The notes under the pieces were generated by a model. That model was not told the origin of the DNA. It saw only the letters and a list, made by a program, of their open reading frames with translations, and made no database searches. A stretch of DNA of 64,000 nucleotides from Sternotherus odoratus (Eukaryota; Chordata; Testudines; Kinosternidae). This document shows, piece by piece, positions 12,045 to 23,599 of this stretch. Location of the stretch: positions 2,914,001 to 2,978,000 of the forward strand of contig JAVMKO010000007.1 of the NCBI GenBank assembly GCA_032164245.1. Reading direction: 5' to 3'. A program made the translations under genes and the position numbers. How positions within the stretch are numbered: position 1 is the first letter of the stretch; each line of letters starts with the position of its first letter.

Positions 12045-13905
12045 ACATAAGAACGGCCATCCTGGGTCAGACCAATGGACCATCTAGCCCAGCATCCTGT
12101 CTTCTGACAGTGGCCTATGCCAGGTGCTTCAGAGGGAATGGACAGAACAGAGCAATTATTATGTGATCTGTCCCTGTTGGCTTCTCCCAGCTTCTGGCTA
12201 CAAACTTCCAGAGTGTGTGATGATCTTGGGTCATAGCCATTGATGGACCCACCCTCCATTAACTTATCTAATTGTTTTTTGAACCCCATTGTAGTCTTGG
12301 CCTTCACAACATCCCCTGGCAATGAGTGCCGCAGGGTGACTGTGCATTGTGTGAAGAAATACTTTCTTTTAAAACCTGCTGCCTATTAACTTCATTGGGT
12401 GGCTCCCCACCCAGTTCTTGTGTTACGTGAAGGGGTAAATAACGCTTTTTCTCCACACTGGTCATGATTTTATAGACCTCGATCGTATGCCCCCTTAACC
12501 ATCTTCTTTCCAAGCTGAAAAAGCCCGGTCTTATTAATCTCCCTACATATGGAAGCTATTTCATACCCTGAATCATATTTGTTGCCCTTTTCTGTATCTT
12601 TTCCAATTCTAATAGATCTTTTTTGAGATGGGTTGAGCAGAACTGCAAGCAGTATTCAAGCTGTGGGTGTACCATGGACTTATATAGCATCATGATAATA
12701 TTTTCTGTCTTATTAGCTAGCCCTCTCTGAATGATTCCGATATACTGTTAGCTTTTTTGGCTGTTGCCGCATATTGAGTGTATGTTTTCAAAAACTATCC
12801 ACAATGACTCCAAGAGTTCTTTCATCAGTGTTAACAGTTAATTTAGATCCCATCATTTTGTATGTAGAGTTGTGTTTGTTTTCCGGTATGCATTACTTTG
12901 CATTTCTCAATGTTGAATTTCATCTGCCATTTTGTTGCCCAGTCACCCAGCTTTGAGAGATCCCTTTGTCTACTTTGTCCCTTCGCAGTCTGCTTTGGAT
13001 TTAATGAGCTTGAATAACTTTGCATTGTCTGCAAATTTTACCACCTCACTGTTTACCCCTTTTTCCTGATCATTTATGAATAGGTTAAACGGCAGTGGGC
13101 CCAGTACAGACCCCTGGGGGATACCACTATTTACCTCTCTCCATTGTGAAAACTGAGCATTTATTCCTACCCTTTGTTTCCTGTCTTTTAATCAGTTACT
13201 GAGCCATGAGAGAACCTTCCCACTTATCCCATGTCAACTTACTTTGCTTAAAAGCCTTTGGCGAGGATCTTTGTCAAAAGCTTTCTGAAAGTCCAAGTAC
13301 ACTTATATCCACTGGATCCCCCTTGTCCACATGTTTGTTGACCCCTTCACAGAATTCTAATAGATCGGTGGGGTATGGTTTCCCTTTACAAAAGCCATGT
13401 TGACCCTTCTCCAATAAATTGTGTTCATCTGCTTGTCTGAATGTTCTGTTCATTACTATCATTTCAACCAATTTTTCTGGTACTGTAGTAGTTCTGCAAT
13501 TTCATATCTGAGTTCCTTCAAAACTCATGGGTGAATCTTATCTGGTCCTGGTGATTTATTACTGTTTATCAATTTATTCTAAAACCTCCTCTACCGACAC
13601 CGCAATCTGGGACAGATCTTCAGATTTGTCACCTAAAAAGAATGGATCAGGAATGGGAATCTCCCTCACATCCTCTGCAATGAAGACTGATGCAAAGAAT
13701 CCATTTATTTTATCTGCAATTACTTTGTCTTCTTTGAGTGCCCCTTTGGTATGTTGATCGTCCAGTAGCCCTGCTGATGGTTTGGCAGGCTTCCTGCTTC
13801 TGATGTACTTAAAAAATGTATTGCTGTTAGTTTTTGACACTTTTTCTAGTTGCTCTTCAAATTAATTTTTGGCCTGCCTAATTATACTTTTACATTTGAC
13901 ATGGA
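12045..13905 (-). mobile_element. CR1 LINE, 5'-truncated, reverse transcriptase remnant
   Basis: Antisense CR1. Protein fragments on the minus strand read in the order expected: FFASVFIAEDVREIPIPDP (13.8-13.6 kb), GQHGFCKGKPYPTDLLEFCE and GVNKHVDKGDPVDI (13.4-13.3 kb, RT fingers), KLGDWATKWQMKFNIEKCKV (13.0-12.9 kb, RT thumb side). Several frameshifts and stops; dead. The 3' end (12045-12130) is the gaacggccatcctgggtcag type. Confidence 0.85.
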
Positions 13906-13909
13906 GAGA

Positions 13910-14550
13910 TAGGAGACGTTTGTTTAACAGACATTGAACGCTTTTACTGTCGGCATCTCAAATATATCGAAATGTATCTTTGTTTACCTAGAATTAGTAT
14001 GTCCAGAATCTGAACTTGGCATGCGATATGCAATTGCCTTTTCACTGCTAATAATAGATGTTGGCGCAGAGGTAATCCCAAATATGAGAGCAAACATAAG
14101 CAACGCAAAGGTAAACTACAAATAAATACCTAAAACCTTCTCAACAGAAGTCATCCAATTGTGCATAACAAATACAAATCAGAGCATTCTCAGGGAGACA
14201 GAAGGGAAAAGTCCTCTCAAATAGTGCTGCTCCTGAGGGGAGTTCCTGGAGATACTTGTATTGCCTGCATGGTCATGCAGTCTCAGCTCCGAGCTAGGGA
14301 ATACTGCTCCCATTTTACAGCTGTGACTTGGGTGGAAATCGGTGGTAGAACCAGAAATTAAGCTCAGGTCTTTTGGCTTCAAGTCCCCAGTGGCTTATCC
14401 ACTGACTAGACCATTCTTTGAACCCTAAATAGGGGCAAATTCAACCATATGTCTGCAACACCAAGGACACTTCATCTGTTTTGAGGCACAATTCAGTTTT
14501 TATAAACCTTTTTCTTTTCAAGGGCTGGGCCTGGCGTCTTCGGATTGTCT
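13910..14550. other. Intergenic with an antisense MIR-like fragment (14270-14410)
   Basis: Around 14310 cattttacagctgtgacttg and ggtggtagaaccagaaatta recall an antisense MIR core. Remaining sequence not recognised. Confidence 0.4.
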
Positions 14551-14556
14551 AGTATC

Positions 14557-15845
14557 ATAGACTCATAGAAGATTACACTTGGAAGAGACTCAGGAGTTCA
14601 TCTAGTCCAACCCCCTGTTCAAAGCAGGACCAACACCAACTAAATCATCCCAGCCAGGGCTTTGTCAAGCGGGGCCTTAAAAACCTCTAAGGAAGGAGAT
14701 TCCACCACCTCCCTAGGTAACCCATTCCTGTGCTTCACCACCCTCCTAGTGAAATAGTGTTTCCTAATATCCAACCTAAACCTCCTCTGTGACTTGAGAC
14801 CATTACTCCTTGTTAGGTCATAGTCTGAAGCCTTAGCTGAAGGCTTCTATCGAATCCTCCCTTACTCTTCTCTTCTGCAGACTAGATAATCCCAGTTCCC
14901 TCAGCCTCTCCTTGTAAGTCATGTGCCCCAGCCCCCTGACCATTTTAATTGCTCTCCGCTGGACTCTCTCCAATTTTTCCGCATCCTTTCTGTAGCGGGG
15001 CCCCCAAAACTGGACTTAATACTCCAGATGTGGCATCATCAGTGCCAAACAGAGGGAAATAATCACTTTCCTCAATCTGCTGGCAATGCTCCTACTAATA
15101 CAGCCCAAAATGCTGTTAGCCTTTTTGGCAACAAGGGCACACTGCTGACACATATCCAGCTCCTCATCCACTGTAACCCCTAGCCTAGGTCTTTTTCTGC
15201 AGAACTGCTGCCTAGCCATTCGGTCCCTAGTCTGTAGCAGTGCGCGGGAATCTGCCATCCTAAGTGCAGGACTCTGCACTTATCCTCGTTGAACCCCATC
15301 AGATTTCTTTTGGGCCAATCCTCCAATTTATCTAGGTCACCCTAGACACTATTCCTACCCTTCAGTGTACCTACCTCTCCCCCCTAGTGTCATCCACAAA
15401 CTTGCTGAGGGTGCAATCTATCCCATTCTCCAGATCATTAATAAAGATGTTGAACAAAACCGGCCCCAGGACTGATCCTTGGGGCACTCCAGTTGATAAT
15501 GACTGCCAACTAGACATTGAGCCGTTGATCACTACCTGTTGAACCCAATGGTCCAGCCAGCTTTCTATCCTCCTTATAGTCCATTCATCCAGCTCATACT
15601 TCTTTAACTTGCTGGCAAGAATACTGTGGGAGCCCGTATCAAAAGCTCTGCTAAAGTGAAGATATATCACGTCCACTGCTTTCCCCATATCTACAGAGCC
15701 AGTTATCTCATCATAGAAGGCAATCAGGTTGGTCAGTCATGACTTGCCCTTGGTGAATCCATGTTGATTGTTCCTAATCACCTTCCTCCCCTCTAAGTGC
15801 TTCAAAATGGATTCCTTGAGGACCTGCTTCATGATTTTTCCAGGG
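14557..15845 (-). mobile_element. CR1 LINE, 5'-truncated, RT domain remnant
   Basis: Antisense CR1 with the turtle-type 3' end (ggaagagactcaggagttca, ctagtccaaccccctg). The minus-strand frame at 15688-15371 encodes [40 protein letters not shown] and FVDD (FADD expected), i.e. RT motifs. Downstream HLEY of the C-terminus is at 15016-15030. Stops and shifts make it inactive. Confidence 0.9.
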
Positions 15846-15849
15846 ACTG

Positions 15850-16320
15850 AGATGTTTGATGATCCAGAGTTTTTCATGTGAGACGACCCAACGGACAAAT
15901 GGCTGCTTTTGAAGAAGGCCGAGCAGCTAACAAAAATTGTGCTCAGGCAAACTAGAGGTGAAGCTGGCGGGAGGAAAGGAAGTTGATCACAGGAGGATTT
16001 CATCCAGTAGTAAGGATTGTTATTTGTTACCTGTGGTTCTCTCTCGGTAACTATGTTTGGCTATAGGTTTATTTGCTGTACAGAGTATCAGGAAAACATG
16101 CACGGCTAGAAAAATTTTCACTTGTTTATTGGGAATCTGCTTAGATTGCAGTTGTTCTTAGAACTTGAACTCTAACCAAAGATCCCTACAGCTCAGACTC
16201 TCTTTCTTTCCTCCTCGTCACAGTGTCTGCAGACAAACCGGTATGGCGGGCTGTAAAAATTAATTAAATTTGCTTCCTCACCTAGCCTGCTTACATGAAA
16301 GATGCCAGGGAACTGACCAC
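15850..16320. other. Intergenic, nothing recognised
   Basis: No frame or repeat identified. Confidence 0.4.
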
Positions 16321-16324
16321 ATAC

Positions 16325-17330
16325 CTCTGTGATGGGGTGTGCCAACCCCACACTGGGCCAATGGGAATGGACCAATCACTGTGAGTCCAAGAGGCCACGC
16401 CCCCTCACCCCTGCTGGGCATGCTGGGAGTAAAAGGGACAGATCAAAGGAGGAAGCCCGGCTCAATCTTGGCCGGCTGAGGAGGAGGAAGGACGTGTGTG
16501 CAAGCTCCCGCAGAGACGCCGGAGACTCTCCAAGCGGTGGGAATGGTCGACCCGGACGACGCTGCAGACGACCAGATGACTGCAGAGATTGATGGAGATG
16601 CCAAGCTGCTGCCGGCCAGGAGATGCCTGAGGAGCACCTGGCCGTAGAAAGGGACCCAGGGAATGGAGTAGAAGTCGGTGCTTAAAACCTGAATGGAGAA
16701 TCCTGCGGCCTCACAGGGCCCTGGGTCTGAGCAGGGTGGGCCCGGGTTTTCCTACCCCACCCCACTTGCTACTAGGTGTAGCTACTGTTCATTTGCCAGC
16801 TTCAGCCAGGAGGGGCCATAGACTGTTTGTTTTCTCTGCCCTGGCTGGGGTCTGACCATTTGATCTGCTCTGCCCAGAGGGTCAGAACTCCCCCCCCCCA
16901 CACACCAGTTGTTGCCGCCTTCCCCAGCCACCATAGTCAGCTTGTTTACCCAGCCCTGCCCGGGGGGCTACAAAATGACAGTTGGTCCTGCCCTGCCCAG
17001 AGGGTCAAGACCCCAACTGCCGTTGCTTGTTCCCCACCAGGAGGCTGGGAGGCTACAAACTGCTGGTTCTACCTGGCCTAGGGGGCCACAGGTGGATTAT
17101 TTGCTCAACCCCATCAGGGGTCCTGAGACCTCCTTGTTACAATGTCTTGTTCCCCCGGGGAGTCCAGATGACTGTGTGATGGGATGTGCCAACCTTCCAC
17201 GGGCCCGGCCCCATTCAACTAACAAAGGCCCCCCTCCCCAACCTCCTTATCCCTCCTTGCTTTTCTTCTGGGGCTTAGTTTCCTCGTGTTCTCCTCTCTG
17301 AACTCTCCCTCTGTTTCGGAGAGGGTGACA
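16325..17330. repeat. Unclassified GC-rich repeat with terminal-like direct repeats
   Basis: The phrase gtgatggggtgtgccaaccc at 16330 recurs as gtgatgggatgtgccaacct at 17177, about 850 bp apart, suggesting a duplicated end (LTR-like) or tandem structure. Between them, 16800-17160 is a degenerate tandem of about 75-85 bp units containing ctgcccagagggtca. No coding frame recognised. Confidence 0.35.
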
Positions 17331-19535
17331 TTCTGCTGCCATTCTACTGGCAGAAACAGTGCGGAGCAGTCCAGGTGATCCCACCCAACGGCTGGTTCTA
17401 TTTATAAGAGAGCCAGACTATCTAATAGTTGAGCAATTCATGTACGATTAGGCCCAAGGGCATTTCCCCCATGTTAGGAAATTAATCCATGCATTAATCC
17501 CACGATCCCGCTGCTTTCCCGATCCTGCACAGGGAACCACCGCGGCACCCATGCGCCGCTTCACCTTTCCCGCTTGCAAGGTGGCCACAACGCCCTGTGT
17601 GAGGCGTCGGTCCGTTGTAGCCCCAGGGTAGCACGTCTGTTTGCTTAGCTTTCTCCACCAACTAGCACCCCTCCAGAACACCAAGTGCCCTTCGTGCACA
17701 TTATAAACACTGTAAAGAGCAGGGCCGGCTGGAGGAGGCAAGGCGAATGCAGTCTTTCCTGGCAGAAAGACCCAGGCACAAATCATTTCTCCTTTTCAGT
17801 GCTAGGATTTCATTTCCATGAGGAAAAATATGTTAACAAGGTAGTTCAGGCCTTGAAATGTTGTTTAATACTGGACTGGGCTGAACTGGAGTCTTTCCGC
17901 TAACTGTACACTAAGGATGAGTGAATGACACAGTTCTGCATTCTGTCTGGTTTCCTTAATTATCTGATTAATACGGTTCCTTCCTGCATTTCCATAAAGC
18001 GGGATACACCTTGCTAGCCTAGCATCTAGCTGTGGCGTGGTTAGTTTTTGTTTCTTCTTTTGTGATCTGCTGAGTTTGGCCAGCTCTCACACGTGGGTGC
18101 TGCTGCTGCTTATACAGGAATAACCAAGTCATCTGCATCTTGGACCTTCGCCGTCTCTCTGCAATAGCTGCAAGAAATTTGCTTCTTACCATATCCTAGA
18201 AACAGGGAGTTAGGCCCCCAAAGGTCATCTAGTCTAACCCCCTGCCACGATGCAGGACTTGTTGTGTCTTAACCATCCAGGACTGATGGCTAGCCTGCCT
18301 TCGCTGTATCTCCGGTGATGCATGGTTTTGTGCTGCAAAGACTTCTTTCCTTTGTCAGTATTTACACCAGCCCCAGCCAAAGCAGCAGAGATGTCCTTGG
18401 GCGTCTTGCCTCGGGCATGCAAAGCTAGCAATCGAATGTTCAAAACGGTGTGTCCTTTTAACGCCATGTACTTACATCTCGCACAAGTCGGAGAATAAAA
18501 AACAACTTGTAGCATGGTTCTGCTGCAGGAGAAGTCGGCCAGTTTGTACGGAAATGTATCTGCCAGGCTGTCCGAGTGGCTCACGGCTGAGAGTACCAGC
18601 CTCAGGGCAGCTTGTCAAAAGCAGGGCAGACGCTCCAAACTGGGGGTATAGTCTATCATTCAATTTCACCAACCTAGTAACAAATGTGAACTCCTAGAAC
18701 ACTGCGCAGTCTTTACCATGGAGTCGCACATCAGTGAAGCCTGCCACCAGGCAAGCTGGACTTAGCCACTTACCCCCAAAATCACAAAATATTCAGGTTG
18801 CTGCCAGTCCCAAGAGACCAATCACTTACCCCGAGTCAATTTGTATCTTAGATCACAGATCAGCGACAACGCCAGTAGCCAATCCTGTAATAAGACAACT
18901 AAAGGTTTATTAACCAGGAAAAGGAAATGTGAATTATTTACAGGTTCAAGCAAGCATATATACACAAATGAGTTTCCATCTGTGATTCAAAGAGATGGAG
19001 TAATCAGTCAACACTGAATGTCTTTTTAGGGCTTAACCCGGTTGAGCTGGGGATCTCTGCTTTTTTTGTTTCTTAGCTTTAGCCCTAGTGCAAGTCCAAA
19101 TAGCAAAGGGATGAAAAAGCTTCATGCTAGCTAGTGTTATTTCCCCCTTCCAGCATTCAAGCGGCTGGGACTAGTCCTTCTGCGCAGACTGCTTCAAGTT
19201 TTTGTCTTACAATGGCCCACTTAATTTTGGATAGTCCTCCTGGATAGGTGGGGAGCCACTCTTCCCATCCGGGTTCACAAGTTCACAGCAGGCCTTTTTA
19301 CGATTATAAAACAAACATATTTTACCGGGTGGCGTGGGCTACAGACATTACCGGTAAGCTGAATGCAGGCAGCCACTTACATGCAGTTCAGTCTAAACAC
19401 TAAATCCATTCTTATAAGACTGATAGGTTTGTTCAAAATGTGTACCATAGAGGTGAGCTAGTTTGGGTTCCAGCTATGAGTTTTTCAGTTCTTAGCTAAC
19501 GCCTATGGTCTTGGCGAGAGCTGGCACTTGGTTTA
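17331..19535. other. Intergenic; CR1 scrap at 18186-18250 and an unexplained minus-strand frame at 18270-18670
   Basis: The CR1 scrap reads aaaggtcatctagtctaacc. The minus-strand stretch at 18584-18290 encodes LHARGKTPKDISAALAGAGV, reminiscent of an ankyrin repeat, with a frame change near 18490. Otherwise nothing recognised. Confidence 0.35.
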
Positions 19536-19543
19536 CCAGTGTC

Positions 19544-19995
19544 CTGGCCCGGCGACAGAAATTTGGGGGCCCCCTAACTCTGAAAGTTTGGGGCCCCCCA
19601 GCCCAGCCGGGCCCCCCCCAGCCCAGCCGACAGTGGCTGGGGGCCCCCCCAGCCCAGCCGGCGCTTCCCCCCGGCTGACAGCGGCTGGGGGAGGAAGCCT
19701 AGCCACCACCCCCCGCCCAGCCGGCGCTCCCCCCCAGCTGACAGCTGGCCGCAGCTGGAGCGAGAGCCTGGGAGGGGCGTGAGCCGCCCTTGCAGTTCTC
19801 CCCCTCCCCCCGCCCTTTCTCCCCCCCGAACTGCGCCGCTGCCGCCGGCCGGGCTCACTGCTCCTGCCGGGGGCACGCGCGCTCGTCTGGAGGAGAGCCG
19901 CGCCGGATGACTACGGGTAGAGCTGTACCGGGGCCCCCCTAAAGTGCGGGGCCCAGTACAGCTCTACCCGTAGTACCCCCCTGTCGCCGGCCCTG
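19544..19995. mobile_element. GC-rich non-autonomous hAT element
   Basis: Perfect 8-bp target duplication ccagtgtc at 19536-19543 and 19996-20003. Ends CTGGCCCGGCGACAG and CTGTCGCCGGCCCTG are inverted repeats. The right part has an internal palindrome: actacgggtagagctgta and its complement tacagctctacccgtagt around 19911-19974. Interior is C/G-homopolymer rich (agcccagccgg repeats). No transposase. Confidence 0.88.
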
Positions 19996-20003
19996 CCAGT
20001 GTC

Positions 20004-21001
20004 ACATAAATGTACTTGATCATGTTGTGGCAGAGCAAGGCTTAGCGTTCCCAAGTTGCCAAAGGGATTTGAACGCTCAGTTCCCATTCATTTGTGAGCT
20101 GGGCATCCAATCTTGCCAGTTTTACTCAGGCGGCACTCAGAGGGTAGTCTGAGGGGCAGCAGCTCCATAATCACGCCATCTATTTGATTGCTCCGCCATG
20201 CCACTTCATTGGATCTTGTTAGCTTTCCAAGGGAAACAAGGGATCCTCTCTCTTGTGGTGTTAATTGGTGCGCTATTTGAGTCTGCATATGACTGATTGA
20301 GGGCCAAATTCTGCCCTGGAGAGGAGGAACGGTGCAAGCGCCTGCCAGAAGTTGCTGGTGTGTGGGTGGATGTGTGGGGAGAGATTGCATGGGGCTAGCA
20401 TTCTTGTCTCCCCCTCCCCGAGAGCCACAGTGTGGTTTGCGGTGCTGAACCTTGGAGGTAGAAAGGCAGCGAAGTTCCTTGCTCTCCCTGGCACCGCCCG
20501 GCTCAGGAAGCTGCAGAGATTCCTGATCGCCGATTCCCCAGGGGGAGGGTTGGTTTGCAAGTCAGGGAGAATGCATGGCGCTCTCTTGTCCCTTAATGTG
20601 CCCCAGGAGGTGTGTAGCATATACAGCCTTGATGGAGCGACTCACTTTAAGCATCTGCTGAACTTTCAGTGAACAGCTGTAGCACACGCTCCAATGCTTT
20701 GATGAACAGACCTAGTCCGAAGCAGGTGCTTAGGTGTTTGCTGCTGTGGGGGGCGGGGGGCTTTATTCGTAAGACCCCGCTGCAGATCGGAACGGTACAG
20801 CACAGCTCGGAGCCCTGGCTTTGAATCCAGAACGTGGATTCGTGGGAAAGGATCAGACCGAGAGCGAGCTGCTTTCTTCTATAACGTCCTCTGGATTGTT
20901 TTTGTAGAATGGAGAACAAAACCCAACAGTCCTGACCAAAATCAGCAAAGCAAAGAGTCAGGCTAATAAATAACAGGTCTCCCAAGATGCTGGAAATGGG
21001 C
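20004..21001. other. Intergenic, nothing recognised
   Basis: Moderately GC-rich around 20400-20560, examined for LPL exon 1 without finding a signal peptide joined to a donor. Confidence 0.4.
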
Positions 21002-21009
21002 CACCACAT

Positions 21010-21132
21010 TCAGGTGACCAGATAGAAAGTGTGAAAAATCGGGACGGGGGTGGGGCGTAATCGGTGCTAATCTAAGAAAAAGCCCCCAAACTCAGGACTG
21101 TCCCTATAACATCGGGACATCTGCTCACCCTA
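21010..21132. mobile_element. 123-bp hAT-type MITE, copy 2
   Basis: Same length and internal sequence as the copy at 10929 (gtgtgaaaaatcgggacggg; gactgtccctataacatcgg). Perfect 8-bp duplication caccacat at 21002-21009 and 21133-21140. The left end is slightly altered (TCAGGTGACCAGA). Confidence 0.9.
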
Positions 21133-21140
21133 CACCACAT

Positions 21141-21872
21141 TTAAGCACTTATTCCCCGACTGGGAGCTTAAATCCTGGGCATGCACATATATGAAATGAT
21201 GCTTGCTAGGCGAGGGGGAAAGACCTCCCTGGATCATATAGCTAGCCCCCACCTGCCACACCCTGAGCTAAATGGAAGAAACCCGCCTCCCGTCTTACTG
21301 CACGGAGCCATCCCGTTGTCTGCTCGGGGTGTGAGTCCAGCCCACCCCAAACGCCCCAGGCCCACGCGCCCTCCGGGGAACCGAGCCAGAAACACAAAGC
21401 GTATGGTCACTGTGTTTCCTGGGGGGCACCGGTGGGGTCCCCCAGAATGCTGACGGCGTGGCTGTTCCATCCCGGGTGAGGAAAGTGAGCAAGGACGGGG
21501 CAAGGACTGGGAGTGAAAAAATACAGCTGCTTGCCCAGAGCACACGCAGCTGTTTGAGGGTGGAAGGAAAAGAGCCGGAGCCGCTGCCCAGCCGTTGCAG
21601 TGTTACCCAGGTTTAGCTCCATTGATGTCCAAGGCGTGATTCCCAATGTACCCTCCCTCCAGCCAGCAAAGCACTTAAGGGCACATTCGACTGTAAGTGT
21701 CTGAGGAGTCCCATTGTTTTCAATGTCTACAGACAAAACACCGAGCCAGCAGAACAGGGCGGTGAGTGCTGTGATTTTAGCACAGACGAATAGATGGGGG
21801 AAGGGAACATTGGGGCAAGGGGAGAGACCTATGTATGAGATTTTGGTACAAGAACGAGCCCCTTAAGTCTTA
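21141..21872. other. Intergenic, nothing recognised
   Basis: Ordinary composition, no repeat or exon identified. Confidence 0.4.
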
Positions 21873-21880
21873 AGTTAGTC

Positions 21881-23154
21881 CAGGGGTCTCCAAACTTTTC
21901 AGCCCGAGGGCCGCATTAACTATCAAATAGCAGTTCGGGGGCCGACAACACACTCGAGGTCCAAATAAAAAAGAATCAAAACATGGATGTTGTTTTTAAT
22001 TATTTATTTAATATTATTTTATTCAGTTATTATTTAATAACACATTGATACACTACACATGAACACCTGTTCACTACACATTGATACACTACACATGAAC
22101 ACCTGTTCACTACACATGAACACTACACATCAACCCCCCAACTGACCCACCCAGCCAGGTCTCTCCCCCCAAAACCTCCTTTCCTCCAACCCCCCCCCAA
22201 CTGACCCACCCAGCCAGGTCTCTCCCCCCAAAACCTCCTTTCCTCCAACCCCCCCCCCCAACTGACCCACCCAGCCAGGTCTCTCCCCCCAAAACCTCCT
22301 TTCCTCCAACCCCCCCCCAACTGACCCACCCATTCAGGTCTCTGCCCCCAAAACCTCCTTTCCTCCAACCCCCCCCCCCAACTGACCCACCCAGCCAGGT
22401 CTCTCCCCCCAAAACCTCCTTTCCTCCAACCCCCCCCCCAAATGACCCACCCAGCCAGGTCTCTCCCCCCAAAACCTCCTTTCCTCCAACCCCCCCCCCA
22501 ACTGACCCACCCAGCCAGGTCTCTCCCCCCAAAACCTCCTTTCCTCCAACCCCCCCCCCCAACTGACCCACCCAGCCAGGTCACTCCCCCCAAAACCTCC
22601 TTTCCTCCAACCCCCCCCCCCCAACTGACCCACCCAGCCAGGTCTCTCCCCCCAAAACCTCCTTTCCTCCAACCCCCCCCCAACTGACCCACCCAGCCAG
22701 GTCTCTCCCCCCAAAACCTCCTTTCCTCCAACCCCCCCCCCAAATGACCCACCCAGCCAGGTCTCTCCCCCCCAAACCTCCTTTCCTCCAACCCCCAACT
22801 GACCCACCCAGCCAGGTCTCTCCCCCCAAAACCTCCTTTCCTCCAACCCCCCCCCCAACTGACTCGCTCAACCCGGTCTCTCCCCCCCCCCCCCCAACTG
22901 ACCCGCTCAACCCGGTCTCTCCCCACAGACCGTTTCGCCGCCTGGCAGTGGGTGGCTCCTTGTTTCGCCACCTGTAACTGGGTGGCGGTGCGGCGCGTCC
23001 CGGCCCCAGCTCCGAGCCGTCCCTGGCCGGCGGCAGCAGCGGAGCACGCGGCGCGTCCCGGCCCCGTGGCTGGTTCCCGACCGATCTCCACGGGCCGGAT
23101 GAGAGGGCCTCGCGGGCCACATCCGGCCCGCGGGCCGTAGTTTGGAGACCCCTG
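21881..23154. mobile_element. Minisatellite-bearing hAT element, copy 1
   Basis: 15-bp perfect inverted ends CAGGGGTCTCCAAAC / GTTTGGAGACCCCTG and perfect 8-bp target duplication agttagtc (21873-21880 and 23155-23162). Order: AT-rich left arm (21881-22137), about 14 tandem units of about 60 bp (22138-22925), GC-rich right arm ending ggcccgcgggccgtag. No transposase. 1274 bp. The target duplication is intact, so insertion is fairly recent. Confidence 0.95.
22138..22925. repeat. 60-bp minisatellite inside hAT copy 1
   Basis: Unit: actgacccacccagccaggt, ctctccccccaaaacctcct, ttcctccaac plus a C-run of 8-13 that varies between units. Twelve good units and two degenerate ones at the right. Because the unit is close to a multiple of three, long open frames appear on both strands; these are by-products. 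Confidence 0.95.
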
Positions 23155-23162
23155 AGTTAGTC

Positions 23163-23590
23163 GTACGGTTAGCCTGCGTAGCAGTGTGACGATAACACTC
23201 CCGCTCAAGATGAGAGCTGGCTGGAAACAAAAATTGACCTTTGCAATGTCGGCAATACGGGCCGCTGGGGTTTTCAATGGGAACTAAAAGGGCAACAGCA
23301 TTTTCCTGAAAACAAACCCTTCCTGCTCAGCGCCACGATGCGGCCTTCACGCCGCGGGCTGGGTTCGTGCCAGAGCACGGGAAGCTGCTTCAGGCTGGGC
23401 CGGCGCCGCTGGCTGGAGGCCCGCCCGGGCCTGCGCCGGGGCGGCACGAGTCAGTCAGCACGGCAGGGAGCCCTCTTCTAGCTGACCCAGGGCAGCACCA
23501 AGGCCCCTGCACCGCATTAGCCCCCGGGCCACCGCTGAGGGGCACAGTTCAACCCCAGAGCTGGAGCCCGGCCCCTTTCGCACGGCCAGG
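23163..23590. other. Intergenic, GC-rich, nothing recognised
   Basis: Contains several CpG (23330-23480) but no recognisable exon. Confidence 0.35.
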
Positions 23591-23599
23591 GGTGGGTGT

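Noticed and set aside
20400..20680. GC-rich segment as LPL exon 1
   Set aside because: ATGs here are not followed by a hydrophobic signal peptide joined to a phase-1 donor.
22138..22925. Regular repeat spacing suggestive of a CRISPR array
   Set aside because: Units are tandem without unique spacers, and this is a vertebrate genome.
22123..23277. Long open frames (up to 384 residues, Gly/Trp-rich) across the minisatellite, also at 32440-33601
   Set aside because: The unit length is near a multiple of three, so any frame without a stop in one unit stays open. No protein family, no splice or start context; both lie in transposons.
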